A stretch of DNA of 64,000 nt from DASRSS01 sp035765515 (GCA_035765515.1 DASTXN010000068.1:5722-69721), one strand, 5' to 3'; positions 44,728 to 53,111 are shown, numbered from the stretch's first letter. Notes: generated from the letters alone by a model not told the origin. A program made the numbers and translations.

Positions 44728-44737
44728 ACAGTACGGT
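44728..44737. promoter_or_regulatory. Overlapping divergent -10 boxes
   Basis: TACTGT on the minus strand (44728-44733) and TACGGT on the plus strand (44732-44737) share two bases. They lie 7 nt and 6 nt from the ATG codons of the metallophosphoesterase and YqeY genes. Only 23 nt separate the two start codons, so RNA polymerase can occupy only one promoter at a time. Confidence 0.6.
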
Positions 44738-44743
44738 GAACGC

Positions 44744-45196
44744 ATGCCCGAGTTGAAAGCGCGTTTACAGGCAGATCTCAACACCGCGATGAAGGCGCGC
44801 GACGAGCTGACCACCGCCACGCTGCGGATGGCGCTGACCGCGGTCACGACCGAGGAGGTCGCCGGCAAGCAGGCGCGCGAGCTGTCCGACGACGAGGTGC
44901 TCAAGGTGCTGGCGCGCGAGGGCAAGAAGCGGCGCGAGGCCGCCGAGGCCTACGACGCCGCGAAACGGTCCGAGCTCGCTGCGCGGGAACGGGCCGAGGG
45001 CGAGGTCCTGGACCGCTACCTGCCGGCGCAGCTGGACGATGCCGAACTGGCCGAGCTGGTCCGCGGCGCGATCGCCGAGTCCGGTGCGAGCGGTCCGCAG
45101 CAGCTCGGCGCGGTGATGAAGATCGTGCAGCCGAAGGTCGCGGGTCGCGCCGACGGCCGCCGGGTCAGCGACGAGGTGCGCCGCCAACTGGGCTGA
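44744..45196 (+). CDS. GatB/YqeY domain protein
   Basis: A 150-residue YqeY-family protein: MPELKARLQADLNTAMKARD, TLRMALTAVTTEE, a helical ELSDDEVLKVLAREGKKRRE core and LDRYLPAQLDDAEL, then the C-terminal tRNA-binding-like domain with GPQQLGAVMKIV and VAGRADGRRVSDEVRR. The domain is shared with the GatB amidotransferase subunit, but the isolated protein's role is not established. ATG 44744 is 6 nt after a TACGGT box. It converges on the PBP gene with a gap of about 24 nt. Confidence 0.93.
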   Translation: MPELKARLQADLNTAMKARDELTTATLRMALTAVTTEEVAGKQARELSDDEVLKVLAREGKKRREAAEAYDAAKRSELAARERAEGEVLDRYLPAQLDDAELAELVRGAIAESGASGPQQLGAVMKIVQPKVAGRADGRRVSDEVRRQLG

Positions 45197-45219
45197 GCGA
45201 CAGCCGGGTCCGCCGCTGG

Positions 45220-47754
45220 TCAGTGGCCGGGACCGCCCGGTCCGTGGTGCGCCCCACCGTGGCCCGGGCCGCCGCTGCCCGCACCGCCGCCACCTGCGCC
45301 GGCCGTGCCGGTACTGGTTCCGCCGCTGGTCGAGCCGCCCCCTGGGCCGCCACCGTTCTGATTGCCGTGTCCCTGGTTGTGCGCCGGAGGCGGCGGCGTG
45401 TACGTCGCCACCAGCTGCGGCTGACCACTGGACGGGCACACCGTGATCGTGGCGCCCTTCGTCGCGATCTGCGGCGCGTAGTAGGCGACCTGGCCGTACG
45501 TGACGCTGCTGGCGCAGGACACGTTGTCGGCCTTGTCCAGCTGCTGCATCTTGAACCCGGCCGCGGACAGCATGCTCGCGGCCTCGCTGAGCGTGTGCCC
45601 GGTCAGGTCGGGCACTTCGGTGCCGGGAACCGAGTCGGGGCTGGGCCACGTCCACTGCTTGTTCTGCAGCAGCGGCTGCAGCGCGTCCAGCCAGACCTGC
45701 GAGGCGTAGTCGCCGTACGCGGTGCCGGGGGTGGTCTCGCCGGGCAGGCCGCGGGACGGGTCGAACGGGCTGTCCAGGTTGACGATCGCGTTCGCGGCGA
45801 CGAGCTGCGGCGTCATGCCGACGAACCAGATCGACGAGTTCTTCGACTCGTCCGCGGCCACCGCGGTACCGGTCTTGCCCGCGACGATGCTCGGGTTGGT
45901 CGAGTACCAGGACTGGAACGGCTGCGCCGACGTGCCCGGGTACTTCGTGTCGCCGGTCAGGATCTGCACGGCCTGTCGCGCGACCTGCGGGCTGACCACC
46001 TGCACCGGCTGCGCGCGGTGCGTCTCGATAGCCGTGTACTCGGCGTTCGCCGGATCGGACGCGACCTCCTGGCCGGCCTTGATCACCGGCTTCTTGATCG
46101 CGACGACCGGTGCCGGCGCATTGAACTCACCGTCGTTGGCGACCGCCGCGTACGCACCGGCAATCTCCAGCGGGCTGGTGGAGACGTCACCGAGCACGAG
46201 CTGCTGGGCGCGCTGGTTCTCCACGATCGTCTGTGCCACCGTCTGCTTCGCGGTGTCGCCGGGCTCCTCGAGGCCCTTCATCCCGAGCTGCTCGGCCATG
46301 TCCACGATCGGCTGCAGTTGGCAGCTGAGCAGCTGGTCGGCGAGCCCCACGAAGAATGTGTTGGACGACTTCACGGTGGCGGACGTCAGCGTCTCGTTGG
46401 CGTTGTACGTCTCCTGCGCATCGCCGTTCGTGGCGTTCGTCGGGGTGTAACAGGTGCCGGCCTTGTACGGCGAGGTGTTCTGCAGCGGCCAGTCGGACGG
46501 CACGCCGGTCGAGAGCGCGGTGAGCAGCGGGAACAGCTTGTACGTCGAGGCGCCGAACGCCGTGTACGACGTGAAGATCGGCAGCGTGGTGTGGCTATGG
46601 TCCTTGCGCGAGGTCGGGTTGCCGTACTTCTTGCTGGTGGCCATGGCCAGCACGTCGCCGGTCTTCGGATCGATCACCGGCATGATCGCGGTCATCTGGC
46701 CGCCCGCCGGGATCGTCTTCGACAGGTTCTTCTGGATCTGGTTCTGGTCCTTGACGTCCAGCGTGGTGACGATCTGGTAACCGCCGGTCGCCAGGTCGCT
46801 GATGTGGGCGGTGGACTCGAGCCAGTGCACGACGTAGTCGCAGAAGAACCCGACGTTGCGGATCGTCTTCGACGCGTGCGCACAGCCTTCCTTCACCTGC
46901 GGTGGCCTCGTGGTCGCGAGCGAGATCGGCTGCGCCTCGTACTTGCTCGCCTGAGCCTGCGTCAGGTTGCCCACGTCCACGAGGTTCTGCAGCACCTGGT
47001 TGCGCCGGGCGCGGGCCGCGTCGGGGTAGACGAACGGGTCGTACGCCGACGGCGCGCGCAGGACGCCGACTAGAAGCGCGGCCTCGGGCAGGCTGAGGTC
47101 CTTGGCGTCCTTGCCGAAATAGGTCTCCGCCGCCGTCTGCAGCCCGAACGAGTTCTCGCCGAAGAACGCGATGTTCAGGTAGTTGTCCAGGATCTGGTTC
47201 TTGGACTCGCGCTTCTCGATCGAGATCGCGCACTGCGCGTCCTCCATCTTGCGCTGCAGGGTCTGCGCCACCGCGGCCCGCTGCTTGGCCAGGTTGTCGC
47301 CGGCCTGGTAGAGGCGGATCTGCTTGACGTACTGCATGGTCAGCGTCGAGCCGCCCTGGGTGTCGCCGTTGCTGGTGCTGACGGCCGAACGGATCAGCCC
47401 GCGCATGTCCACGCCGTGGTGCTTGTAGAAGCGGCGGTCCTCGGTGGCGACCAGCGCCTGCTGCAGGTAGGTGGGCACCTCGCTGAGCGGGATCGGCACG
47501 CGGTCCTGGCTGAAGATCGTCGCGATCACCGTCTTGCCGTCGCTCGCCAGCAGCGTCGTCTTCTGCGGCGGGGCGGACTCGGTGAGGTTGCAGGTCGTGT
47601 TCAGGAACTTGTTCGCCTCGTGTTCGGCCGCCAGCCCCAGCCCGCCGACGTAGGGGAGCAGGAAACCGGCGACGAGCACGCCGGCGCCGACCAGCGCCGC
47701 GACCAGCTTGCCGATGACGGGCCACGGAACCTGGCCCTCAGGGGTACCTGCCAC
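45220..47754 (-). CDS. Bifunctional penicillin-binding protein with PASTA domain (PonA2 type)
   Basis: Class A PBP of 844 residues that polymerises and cross-links peptidoglycan. One membrane helix (about 14-38) precedes the GT51 glycosyltransferase with ATEDRRFYKHHGVD and QGGSTLTMQYVKQ; the transpeptidase has ASTYK (Ser about 402), SSNT (about 463) and KTGTA (about 625). A single PASTA domain (VPDLTGHTLSEAASMLSAAG) follows, then a Gly/Pro/His-rich tail of about 50 residues. GTG 47754 lies 6 nt after TAGGCT, a leaderless start. In mycobacteria a WhiB gene lies between this gene and the ATPase pair; none does here. Confidence 0.94.
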   Translation of the reverse strand: MAGTPEGQVPWPVIGKLVAALVGAGVLVAGFLLPYVGGLGLAAEHEANKFLNTTCNLTESAPPQKTTLLASDGKTVIATIFSQDRVPIPLSEVPTYLQQALVATEDRRFYKHHGVDMRGLIRSAVSTSNGDTQGGSTLTMQYVKQIRLYQAGDNLAKQRAAVAQTLQRKMEDAQCAISIEKRESKNQILDNYLNIAFFGENSFGLQTAAETYFGKDAKDLSLPEAALLVGVLRAPSAYDPFVYPDAARARRNQVLQNLVDVGNLTQAQASKYEAQPISLATTRPPQVKEGCAHASKTIRNVGFFCDYVVHWLESTAHISDLATGGYQIVTTLDVKDQNQIQKNLSKTIPAGGQMTAIMPVIDPKTGDVLAMATSKKYGNPTSRKDHSHTTLPIFTSYTAFGASTYKLFPLLTALSTGVPSDWPLQNTSPYKAGTCYTPTNATNGDAQETYNANETLTSATVKSSNTFFVGLADQLLSCQLQPIVDMAEQLGMKGLEEPGDTAKQTVAQTIVENQRAQQLVLGDVSTSPLEIAGAYAAVANDGEFNAPAPVVAIKKPVIKAGQEVASDPANAEYTAIETHRAQPVQVVSPQVARQAVQILTGDTKYPGTSAQPFQSWYSTNPSIVAGKTGTAVAADESKNSSIWFVGMTPQLVAANAIVNLDSPFDPSRGLPGETTPGTAYGDYASQVWLDALQPLLQNKQWTWPSPDSVPGTEVPDLTGHTLSEAASMLSAAGFKMQQLDKADNVSCASSVTYGQVAYYAPQIATKGATITVCPSSGQPQLVATYTPPPPAHNQGHGNQNGGGPGGGSTSGGTSTGTAGAGGGGAGSGGPGHGGAHHGPGGPGH

Positions 47755-47760
47755 GCGGTC

Positions 47761-47766
47761 AGCCTA
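47761..47766 (-). promoter_or_regulatory. -10 box TAGGCT, leaderless start of the PBP gene
   Basis: TAGGCT on the minus strand ends 6 nt before the GTG at 47754; the following GACCGC is almost identical to the sequence between the nth box and its GTG. Confidence 0.6.
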
Positions 47767-47797
47767 CGGTGCAGTCCGATTTGTCTGCGGTGACGGC

Positions 47798-48937
47798 TCA
47801 GTCGATGGTCAGCAGCCGCCCGATGGTGCGCAGCCCGTCCAGATCGTGTACGTCGACGGGCAATGCGCGGACCGCGACCGTGGCCACCTCCGGATGCGCG
47901 GTGGCGAACCGCTTGGCCATCCGTGCGTCGTGCTCGGCAGCACCGGCGATCTCGGCATGTACCCGCAGCGCGGTCGCGGCCAGCCGGGTGGGACCGTCCT
48001 GCTTGCGCGTCTGCAGCGACTGCGCCGCAGCCTCGGCCCGAGCGCACGTCAACGCCGCTGCGCCGTCGACGTCGGCTGTGCGGTGCATCCGGTTGATCAC
48101 CAGTCCGGCGAGCGGCATGCGCTCGGCGGAGAGCCGGTCCACGAAGTAGGACGCCTCGCGCAACGCGTCGGGTTCCGGCGCGGCCACGACGACGAACGCG
48201 GTGCCGGGCGCCTTGAGCAGCTCGTACGTCTGCTGGGCGCGCTCACGGAAACCGCCGAACATCGACTCCAGTGCGGAGACGAACGCGGACAGGTCGCGGA
48301 TCAGGTCGCCACCGAGCACGCGGCTGAACACCTTGGCGAACATGCCGATCCCGGCTGTCATCACCTTCATGCCGGTGCGCCCGCCGGCGCGGGCCGGGGC
48401 GGTCAGCACCCGGATCATGCGCCCGTCCAGGAACCTGCCGAGCCGGTTGGGCGCGTCCAGGAAGTCCAGCGCGGAACGCGACGGCGGGGTGTCCACGACG
48501 ATCAGGTCCCAGTTGCCGGTGGCGGCGAGCTGCCCCAGCTTCTCCATCGCCATGTACTCCTGCGTGCCGGCGAAGGACGAGGACAGCGATTGGTAGAAGG
48601 GGTTCGCGAAGATCTGCTGCGCGCGATCCGGCGTGGAGTGCTCGAGCACCACGTCGTCGAAGGTGCGCTTCATGTCCAGCATCATGGCGAACAGCCGCCC
48701 GCCCGCGACGCCCTTGACCTCGCGCGGGGTGTTGTCCAGCTCGGTGAGCCCCATCGACTGCGCGAGGCGCCGCGCCGGGTCGATCGTCAGCACGACCGTG
48801 CGACGGCCGGCCTCCGCACCGAGCAGCGCGATCGCGGCGGCCGTGGTCGTCTTGCCGACCCCGCCGCTGCCGCACGTGACGACGATCCGGGTGGACGGAT
48901 CCCGCACCAGCGCGGGGAGATCGAGCGGGGTGCTCAC
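47798..48937 (-). CDS. Get3/ArsA-like ATPase, subunit without signature lysine
   Basis: A 379-residue P-loop ATPase of the ArsA/Get3 family, matching mycobacterial Rv3680. The nucleotide loop reads CGSGGVGKTTT, with Ser where Get3 has its signature lysine; TIDPARRLAQ (switch I region) and VDTPPSRSALDFLDAP (switch II) follow. It overlaps the partner gene by 4 nt (48934-48937), so the two are made together and probably form a heterodimer. The pair has been linked to chaperoning or sorting of membrane proteins in mycobacteria. No arsenic genes nearby. Confidence 0.9.
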   Translation of the reverse strand: MSTPLDLPALVRDPSTRIVVTCGSGGVGKTTTAAAIALLGAEAGRRTVVLTIDPARRLAQSMGLTELDNTPREVKGVAGGRLFAMMLDMKRTFDDVVLEHSTPDRAQQIFANPFYQSLSSSFAGTQEYMAMEKLGQLAATGNWDLIVVDTPPSRSALDFLDAPNRLGRFLDGRMIRVLTAPARAGGRTGMKVMTAGIGMFAKVFSRVLGGDLIRDLSAFVSALESMFGGFRERAQQTYELLKAPGTAFVVVAAPEPDALREASYFVDRLSAERMPLAGLVINRMHRTADVDGAAALTCARAEAAAQSLQTRKQDGPTRLAATALRVHAEIAGAAEHDARMAKRFATAHPEVATVAVRALPVDVHDLDGLRTIGRLLTID

Positions 48938-49956
48938 TGCGCGTCCTGCTGGACGAATTGCGCGGCGAGCTCGTTCAGCTCGCCGAGGCCGACCGGCGGG
49001 TTGAGGTCGGGCAGCTCGATGCGCGGCACGTCCAGCGCGTCGAGCCGGATCGCGTTCTCGGCCTGGATCCGCTGCCGTTCGGCGTAATCGACCATCTCCG
49101 CAGCCAGCGCGGCCGCGTGCGCCTCCGGGATGTCCGCGTGCGCCAGGCCCTTGGCCAGCGCGGCCGCGTCGACCGTGCCGTCCCCGTCCGCACCGTCGGC
49201 GCCGTCCTCGATGAGCGTCGGACGGGCGCGGTTCACCAGCACCGCGCCGACCCGGAAGCCGTTCGCGGTCAGCTCGCCGGCCGCGTCCAGGGTCTCCTGC
49301 ACCGGCATCTCCTCGAGCAGCGTCACCAGGTGCACCGCGGTCTGCGCGCTGTGCAGCAACGCGATCACGCCCTCGCTCTGCCGGTTGATCGGTCCGATGC
49401 GCGCCAGGCTGGCGACCTCCTTGGTCGCGTCCAGGAACTTGCCGATGCGCCCCGTCGGCGGCCCGTCCAGCACGACCGCGTCGTAGGCGTTGTTGCCGTC
49501 GCGGTCCGTCCGGGCCACGGCCTCCTTGACCTTGCCGGTGAGCAGCACGTCACGTAGCCCGGGTGCGAGCGTGGTGACGAAGTCGACGGCGCCCATGCGC
49601 TTCAGGGTGCGAGCTGAGCGCTTGAGGCCGTAGAACATGTCCAGGTACTCGATCATCGCCTGCTCGGCGTCGATCGCCAGCCCCCACAGCGACCCGCCGC
49701 CGGCGGTGGACGCCAGCCGCTGCTCCTCGTACGGCAGCGCGGGCACGTCGAACAGCTGCGCGATCGCCTGGCGGCCCTCGACCTCCACCAGCAGCACCTT
49801 CCTGCCCGTGTTGGCCAGCGCGAACGCCAGCGCCGCGGCCACGGTGGTCTTGCCGGTGCCGCCCTTGCCGGTGACGATGTGCAGCCGGGCGCGGGACGGG
49901 ATCTCCGGACGCAGCTGTGCCCGCTGCGCGCGTGCTCGCGACCCGGTCGTGGCCAT
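48934..49956 (-). CDS. Get3/ArsA-like ATPase, subunit with signature lysine
   Basis: The 340-residue partner, matching Rv3679. Its loop is TGKGGTGKTTVAA, keeping the signature lysine, followed by VEVEGRQAIAQLFDV and VVLDGPPTGRIGKFLDAT. Short acidic insert GADGADGDGT near residue 275. ATG 49956 lies 6 nt after a TACGCT box, and the frame beyond it only covers the opposite RidA gene. The GTGA overlap with the next gene shows coupled translation. Asymmetry of the two loops predicts one complete and one incomplete catalytic site. Confidence 0.9.
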   Translation of the reverse strand: MATTGSRARAQRAQLRPEIPSRARLHIVTGKGGTGKTTVAAALAFALANTGRKVLLVEVEGRQAIAQLFDVPALPYEEQRLASTAGGGSLWGLAIDAEQAMIEYLDMFYGLKRSARTLKRMGAVDFVTTLAPGLRDVLLTGKVKEAVARTDRDGNNAYDAVVLDGPPTGRIGKFLDATKEVASLARIGPINRQSEGVIALLHSAQTAVHLVTLLEEMPVQETLDAAGELTANGFRVGAVLVNRARPTLIEDGADGADGDGTVDAAALAKGLAHADIPEAHAAALAAEMVDYAERQRIQAENAIRLDALDVPRIELPDLNPPVGLGELNELAAQFVQQDAQ

Positions 49957-49962
49957 TTCGCC

Positions 49963-49968
49963 AGCGTA
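49963..49968 (-). promoter_or_regulatory. -10 box TACGCT, leaderless start
   Basis: TACGCT on the minus strand ends 6 nt before the ATG at 49956; no ribosome site is present. Confidence 0.55.
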
Positions 49969-50072
49969 TGGGACCGGCCTGGACGGCGCCCCGGCCAGGG
50001 GGTTGAGGTCACACTGCTGGCCCCGCTGCAGCGCCGGTCGCGGAGTGTCGCGCCGCAACGGGGCCAAGCCGA

Positions 50073-50078
50073 TACGGT
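50073..50078 (+). promoter_or_regulatory. -10 box TACGGT, leaderless start of the ridA-like gene
   Basis: TACGGT ends 7 nt before the ATG at 50086; no ribosome site is present. It would drive the RidA / Nudix / metallo-beta-lactamase operon. Confidence 0.6.
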
Positions 50079-50085
50079 CGGGCCC

Positions 50086-50547
50086 ATGACTTCGCCTTCC
50101 GCGCGCCTCGCCGAGCTCGGCCTGACCCTTCCCACCGTCGTCCCGCCGGTCGGCTCGTACCTGCCCGCCGTGCGCAGCGGGTCGTACGTCTACACGTCCG
50201 GCCAGCTGCCGATGGTGGACGGCGCGATGCCCGCGACCGGAAAGGTCGGCGGCGGCGTCACACCCGAGCGCGCCGCCGAGGTCGCCCGGTTGTGCGCGCT
50301 GAACGCGCTCGCCGCCGTCGACGGGCTGGTCGGTCTCGACGCGGTCGTGCGCGTGGTCAAGGTAGTCGGCTTCGTCGCGTGCGTGCCGGAGTTCACCAAC
50401 CCGTCCGTCGTGGTCAACGGGGCAAGTGACCTGCTCGCCGACGTGTTCGGCGAGGCGGGCCGGCACGCGCGATCCGCCGTCGGGGTCGCGACACTCCCGA
50501 TGGACTCCCCCGTCGAGGTCGAGCTGATCGTCGAGATCGCTCCATGA
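50086..50547 (+). CDS. RidA-family protein
   Basis: A 153-residue member of the RidA/YjgF/UK114 superfamily, in which reactive enamine/imine intermediates are hydrolysed. Recognisable blocks are VRSGSYVYTSGQLPMVDG, CALNALAAVDGLVGLD, VVKVVGFVACVPEF and the ending HARSAVGVATLPMDSPVEVE. The canonical catalytic arginine (normally in a C-terminal RS/RxxV context) appears as HARSAVGV. It belongs to the Rv3678-type group that lies upstream of the metallo-beta-lactamase gene; ATGA overlap with the Nudix gene. Confidence 0.9.
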   Translation: MTSPSARLAELGLTLPTVVPPVGSYLPAVRSGSYVYTSGQLPMVDGAMPATGKVGGGVTPERAAEVARLCALNALAAVDGLVGLDAVVRVVKVVGFVACVPEFTNPSVVVNGASDLLADVFGEAGRHARSAVGVATLPMDSPVEVELIVEIAP

Positions 50548-51296
50548 CGGAGATCCGGGACGCAGCGACCGTCGTCCTGCTGCGCGACCACGCGGACGGG
50601 CTGCAGGCGTGGCTGCTCACCCGCGTGCAGCAGATGGTGTTCGCGGCGGGCATGAGCGTCTTCCCCGGCGGGCGGGTGGACGACGCCGATGCGGAGCTGC
50701 CGTTCGCGGCCGGCGCCGCGGCTGCGGTCGCGGGCCGGTTCGGCTGCGACGAGCGCCAAGCACGCGCGCTGCTCGGGGCGGCGGTGCGGGAGACGTTCGA
50801 GGAGACCGGCGTGTTGCTCAGCGTGCCGGCCGCGGACCTGTCCGGCGCGCGCACCGACGTCGAGGCGGGACGGGTGTCCTTCGGCGACCTGCTGCGCGCC
50901 AACGGCCTGCAGGTGGACGCGGAATCCCTGCGGCCGTGGGCCCGCTGGATCACGCCGCCCGGTGAGACCCGCCGCTACGACACGCACTTTTTCGTCGCGG
51001 CGCTGCCCGAGGGAGCCGAGGCGCAGGACGTCACCACCGAGTCGTCGGAGGCGTCCTGGATCCGTCCGGTCGACGCGCTGGAGCAGGCGCAGGGCGGCGA
51101 GCGCGGGTTGCTGCCGCCGACCATCGCGACGCTGGCCGCGCTGCAGCCGTTCGGCACGGTCGCCGAAGTGCTCGCTGCCGCCGACAGCCGTCCGCTCGAG
51201 GCGATCTCGCCGGACATCCGCATCGAGGGCGACCGCATCATCGCCGAGCTGCCCGGCGGCGAGACCATCGAACTGCCGAAGGCGCTGTTCTCGTGA
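50544..51296 (+). CDS. Nudix hydrolase, NUDT19-like
   Basis: A 250-residue Nudix protein with a long insertion between the first glycines and the catalytic helix: VFPGGRVDDAD, about 40 residues later AAVRETFEETGVLL, which supplies the RETFEE metal ligands. This split box is typical of the NUDT8/NUDT19 group (CoA or acyl-CoA diphosphatases), and PPGETRRYDTHFFVA also fits. Start ATG overlaps the RidA stop; the next gene follows 13 nt later. Substrate inferred only from family. Confidence 0.87.
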   Translation: MTEIRDAATVVLLRDHADGLQAWLLTRVQQMVFAAGMSVFPGGRVDDADAELPFAAGAAAAVAGRFGCDERQARALLGAAVRETFEETGVLLSVPAADLSGARTDVEAGRVSFGDLLRANGLQVDAESLRPWARWITPPGETRRYDTHFFVAALPEGAEAQDVTTESSEASWIRPVDALEQAQGGERGLLPPTIATLAALQPFGTVAEVLAAADSRPLEAISPDIRIEGDRIIAELPGGETIELPKALFS

Positions 51297-51309
51297 CCGG
51301 GATCGCCTC

Positions 51310-52098
51310 GTGACCGAGCTCGCGTACGAGTCGCTGCGGACGGTCACGCCGAGCGCGTCGGTGCTGCTGCAGCGCAATCCCGGTCCGATGACCCTGGACG
51401 GGACGAACACCTGGCTGCTGCGCGCGCCCGGTGCCGACGAGACGGTCGTGGTCGACCCCGGGGAGACGTCCGACGAGCACCTCGACCGGCTGCTCGCCGC
51501 CGCACCGCGCATCGCGCTGGTGCTGATCACGCACGGGCACTTCGACCACAGCCAGTCCGCGGCCGCCCTGCACGAGCGCACTGGCGCTCCCGTGCACGCC
51601 GTCGATCCGGCGCACTGTCACGGCGGCGAGCCGCTGCGGGCGGGCGCGTCGTTCGAGGTCGCCGGGCTGCATGTCGACACGCTGGGCACGCCCGGGCACA
51701 CCGCGGACTCGGTCTCGTTCCTGGTGCGCGACGAATCGGACGCGGCCAGCGCAGTGCTCACCGGGGACACCATCCTGGGACGCGGCACCACCGTCGTCGC
51801 GCACCCGGACGGGAACCTGCGCGACTACCTGGACTCGCTGCACCGGCTGGCCGACCTCGGACCGCTCGCTGTGTTGCCGGGTCACGGTCCCGAGCTGCCC
51901 GATCTCGCGGCTGCGGCGCGGTTCTACTTGCAGCACCGGCAGGAGCGGCTGGATCAGGTTCGTGCCGCGCTGGACATCCTGGGACCGGACGCGACCGCCC
52001 GCCAGATCGTCGAGCACGTCTACGCCGACGTCGACCAGTCCGTCTGGTGGGCCGCCGAGTTGTCCGTCAACGCCCAGCTGGAGTATCTGAGGTCCTGA
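51310..52098 (+). CDS. Metallo-beta-lactamase-fold hydrolase (Rv3677-like)
   Basis: A 262-residue zinc hydrolase. Metal motifs are LITHGHFDHSQ (HxHxDH), GTPGHTADS (His 3), LTGDTILGRGTT (Asp) and LPGHGPE (last His). The layout, with PMTLDGTNTWLL at the start and a C-terminal helix QLEYLRS, agrees with LACTB2-like hydrolases. GTG 51310 follows the Nudix stop by 13 nt. Last gene of the RidA operon and convergent to crp, with a palindrome-rich gap. Confidence 0.92.
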   Translation: MTELAYESLRTVTPSASVLLQRNPGPMTLDGTNTWLLRAPGADETVVVDPGETSDEHLDRLLAAAPRIALVLITHGHFDHSQSAAALHERTGAPVHAVDPAHCHGGEPLRAGASFEVAGLHVDTLGTPGHTADSVSFLVRDESDAASAVLTGDTILGRGTTVVAHPDGNLRDYLDSLHRLADLGPLAVLPGHGPELPDLAAAARFYLQHRQERLDQVRAALDILGPDATARQIVEHVYADVDQSVWWAAELSVNAQLEYLRS

Positions 52099-52205
52099 CC
52101 TAAGCCCCCGCTGATCAACAGCAGAAAATGGCTGCCCCGACGACCAAAACCGAATGTTGATCAACGTGATCAACGAGGCTTTGGTGGTGACCCACCACGC
52201 GATGA

Positions 52206-52241
52206 GCGCTCGCGCGAAGAGCCCGCGCGCGGCGCGAGCGC
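52206..52241. terminator. 10-bp hairpin between convergent operons
   Basis: GCGCTCGCGC (52206-52215) and GCGCGAGCGC (52232-52241) pair perfectly around a 16-nt loop, between the ends of two convergent transcripts. The 221-nt gap (52099-52319) also holds three TGATCAAC copies and the palindrome GGATCGCGCGATCC (52259-52272) but no gene. Confidence 0.55.
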
Positions 52242-52319
52242 CAGCGAGCTTGCCGCTCGGATCGCGCGATCCGGCCTGTTCTTTGGGCCGGTCGAAGATC
52301 CGATCTGGCGCGGATGAGC

Positions 52320-52994
52320 CTATCGGGCGCGGCGGGCTAGGCGCTCGCGGTCGAGGATGACGACGCTCTTGCCCTCCAGGCGCAGCCAGCCGCGCGAGGC
52401 GAAGTCGGCCAGCGCCTTGTTCACGGTCTCGCGGGACGCGCCGACCAGCTGCGCCAGCTCCTCCTGGGTGAGGTCGTGCGTCACCCGCAGTTGGCCGCCC
52501 TCGATCGATCCGAACCGCTGGGCCAGCTGCAGCAGCTGCTTGGCCACGCGACCGGGAACGTCCACGAAGATCAGGTCGGCGAGCATCGTGTTCGTGCGCC
52601 GCAGCCGGCGGGCGACCACGCGCAGCAGCTGCATCGCGATCTCCGGACGGTCCCGCACCCACGCCTGCAGCGCGGCCTTCGGCAACCGCGCGAGCCGGGC
52701 GTCCGTCACCACGGTCGCGGTGGCGGTGCGCGGCCCGGGGTCGAACAGCGACAGCTCGCCGAACTGGTCGGACGGGCCCATCACAGCGACCAGGTTCTCG
52801 CGCCCGTCCGAGGAGCGGCGGCCGAGCTTGATCTTGCCGGACAGGACGATGTACAGGCTCTCGCCGGGCTCACCCTCGGTGAACAGCGTCGAACCGCGCG
52901 GCGCGTCGATGATTTCGAACTCGTCGGCCAGCGCCTCGACGGCCTCCGGGTTGACACCCTGGAACAGGCCGGCCCTGCGCAGAATCTCGTCCAC
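52320..52994 (-). CDS. crp: Crp/Fnr family regulator (CRP)
   Basis: A 224-residue cAMP-receptor-type regulator nearly collinear with mycobacterial Rv3676 from its first residues ((M)DEILRRAGLFQGV). The cyclic-nucleotide pocket is FGELSLFDPGPRTATATVV, the dimer helix is RRLRRTNTMLADLIF, and the HTH domain is DLTQEELAQLVGASRETVNK with the recognition helix in GASRETVNKAL. GTG 52994 has AGGAGGAG upstream. A CRP-like site (53028-53043) lies in the leader, so autoregulation is likely. Global regulator of carbon and stress genes in relatives. Confidence 0.95.
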   Translation of the reverse strand: MDEILRRAGLFQGVNPEAVEALADEFEIIDAPRGSTLFTEGEPGESLYIVLSGKIKLGRRSSDGRENLVAVMGPSDQFGELSLFDPGPRTATATVVTDARLARLPKAALQAWVRDRPEIAMQLLRVVARRLRRTNTMLADLIFVDVPGRVAKQLLQLAQRFGSIEGGQLRVTHDLTQEELAQLVGASRETVNKALADFASRGWLRLEGKSVVILDRERLARRAR

Positions 52995-53027
52995 GTCCGC
53001 TCCTCCTGAGCCCGGCACGCAAGCGGC

Positions 53028-53043
53028 TGCGAGCCGAATCACA
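53028..53043 (-). promoter_or_regulatory. Candidate CRP binding site in the crp leader
   Basis: On the gene's strand the site reads TGTGATTCGGCTCGCA, one mismatch from TGTGA-N6-TCACA. It lies 33 nt before the crp start and about 11 nt downstream of a TAGACT -10 box (53055-53060), a position expected for repression. Confidence 0.55.
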
Positions 53044-53111
53044 CACTCGCCGGGAGTCTAGGGCACACACCGGGCTGACGCCGCGCCCGGTTCTTGCCAG
53101 CCGGGACGCGC

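Noticed and set aside
47798..49956. Arsenite efflux ATPases
   Set aside because: ArsA-like folds, but no arsB, arsC or arsR nearby and gene order matches the Get3-like pair of mycobacteria.
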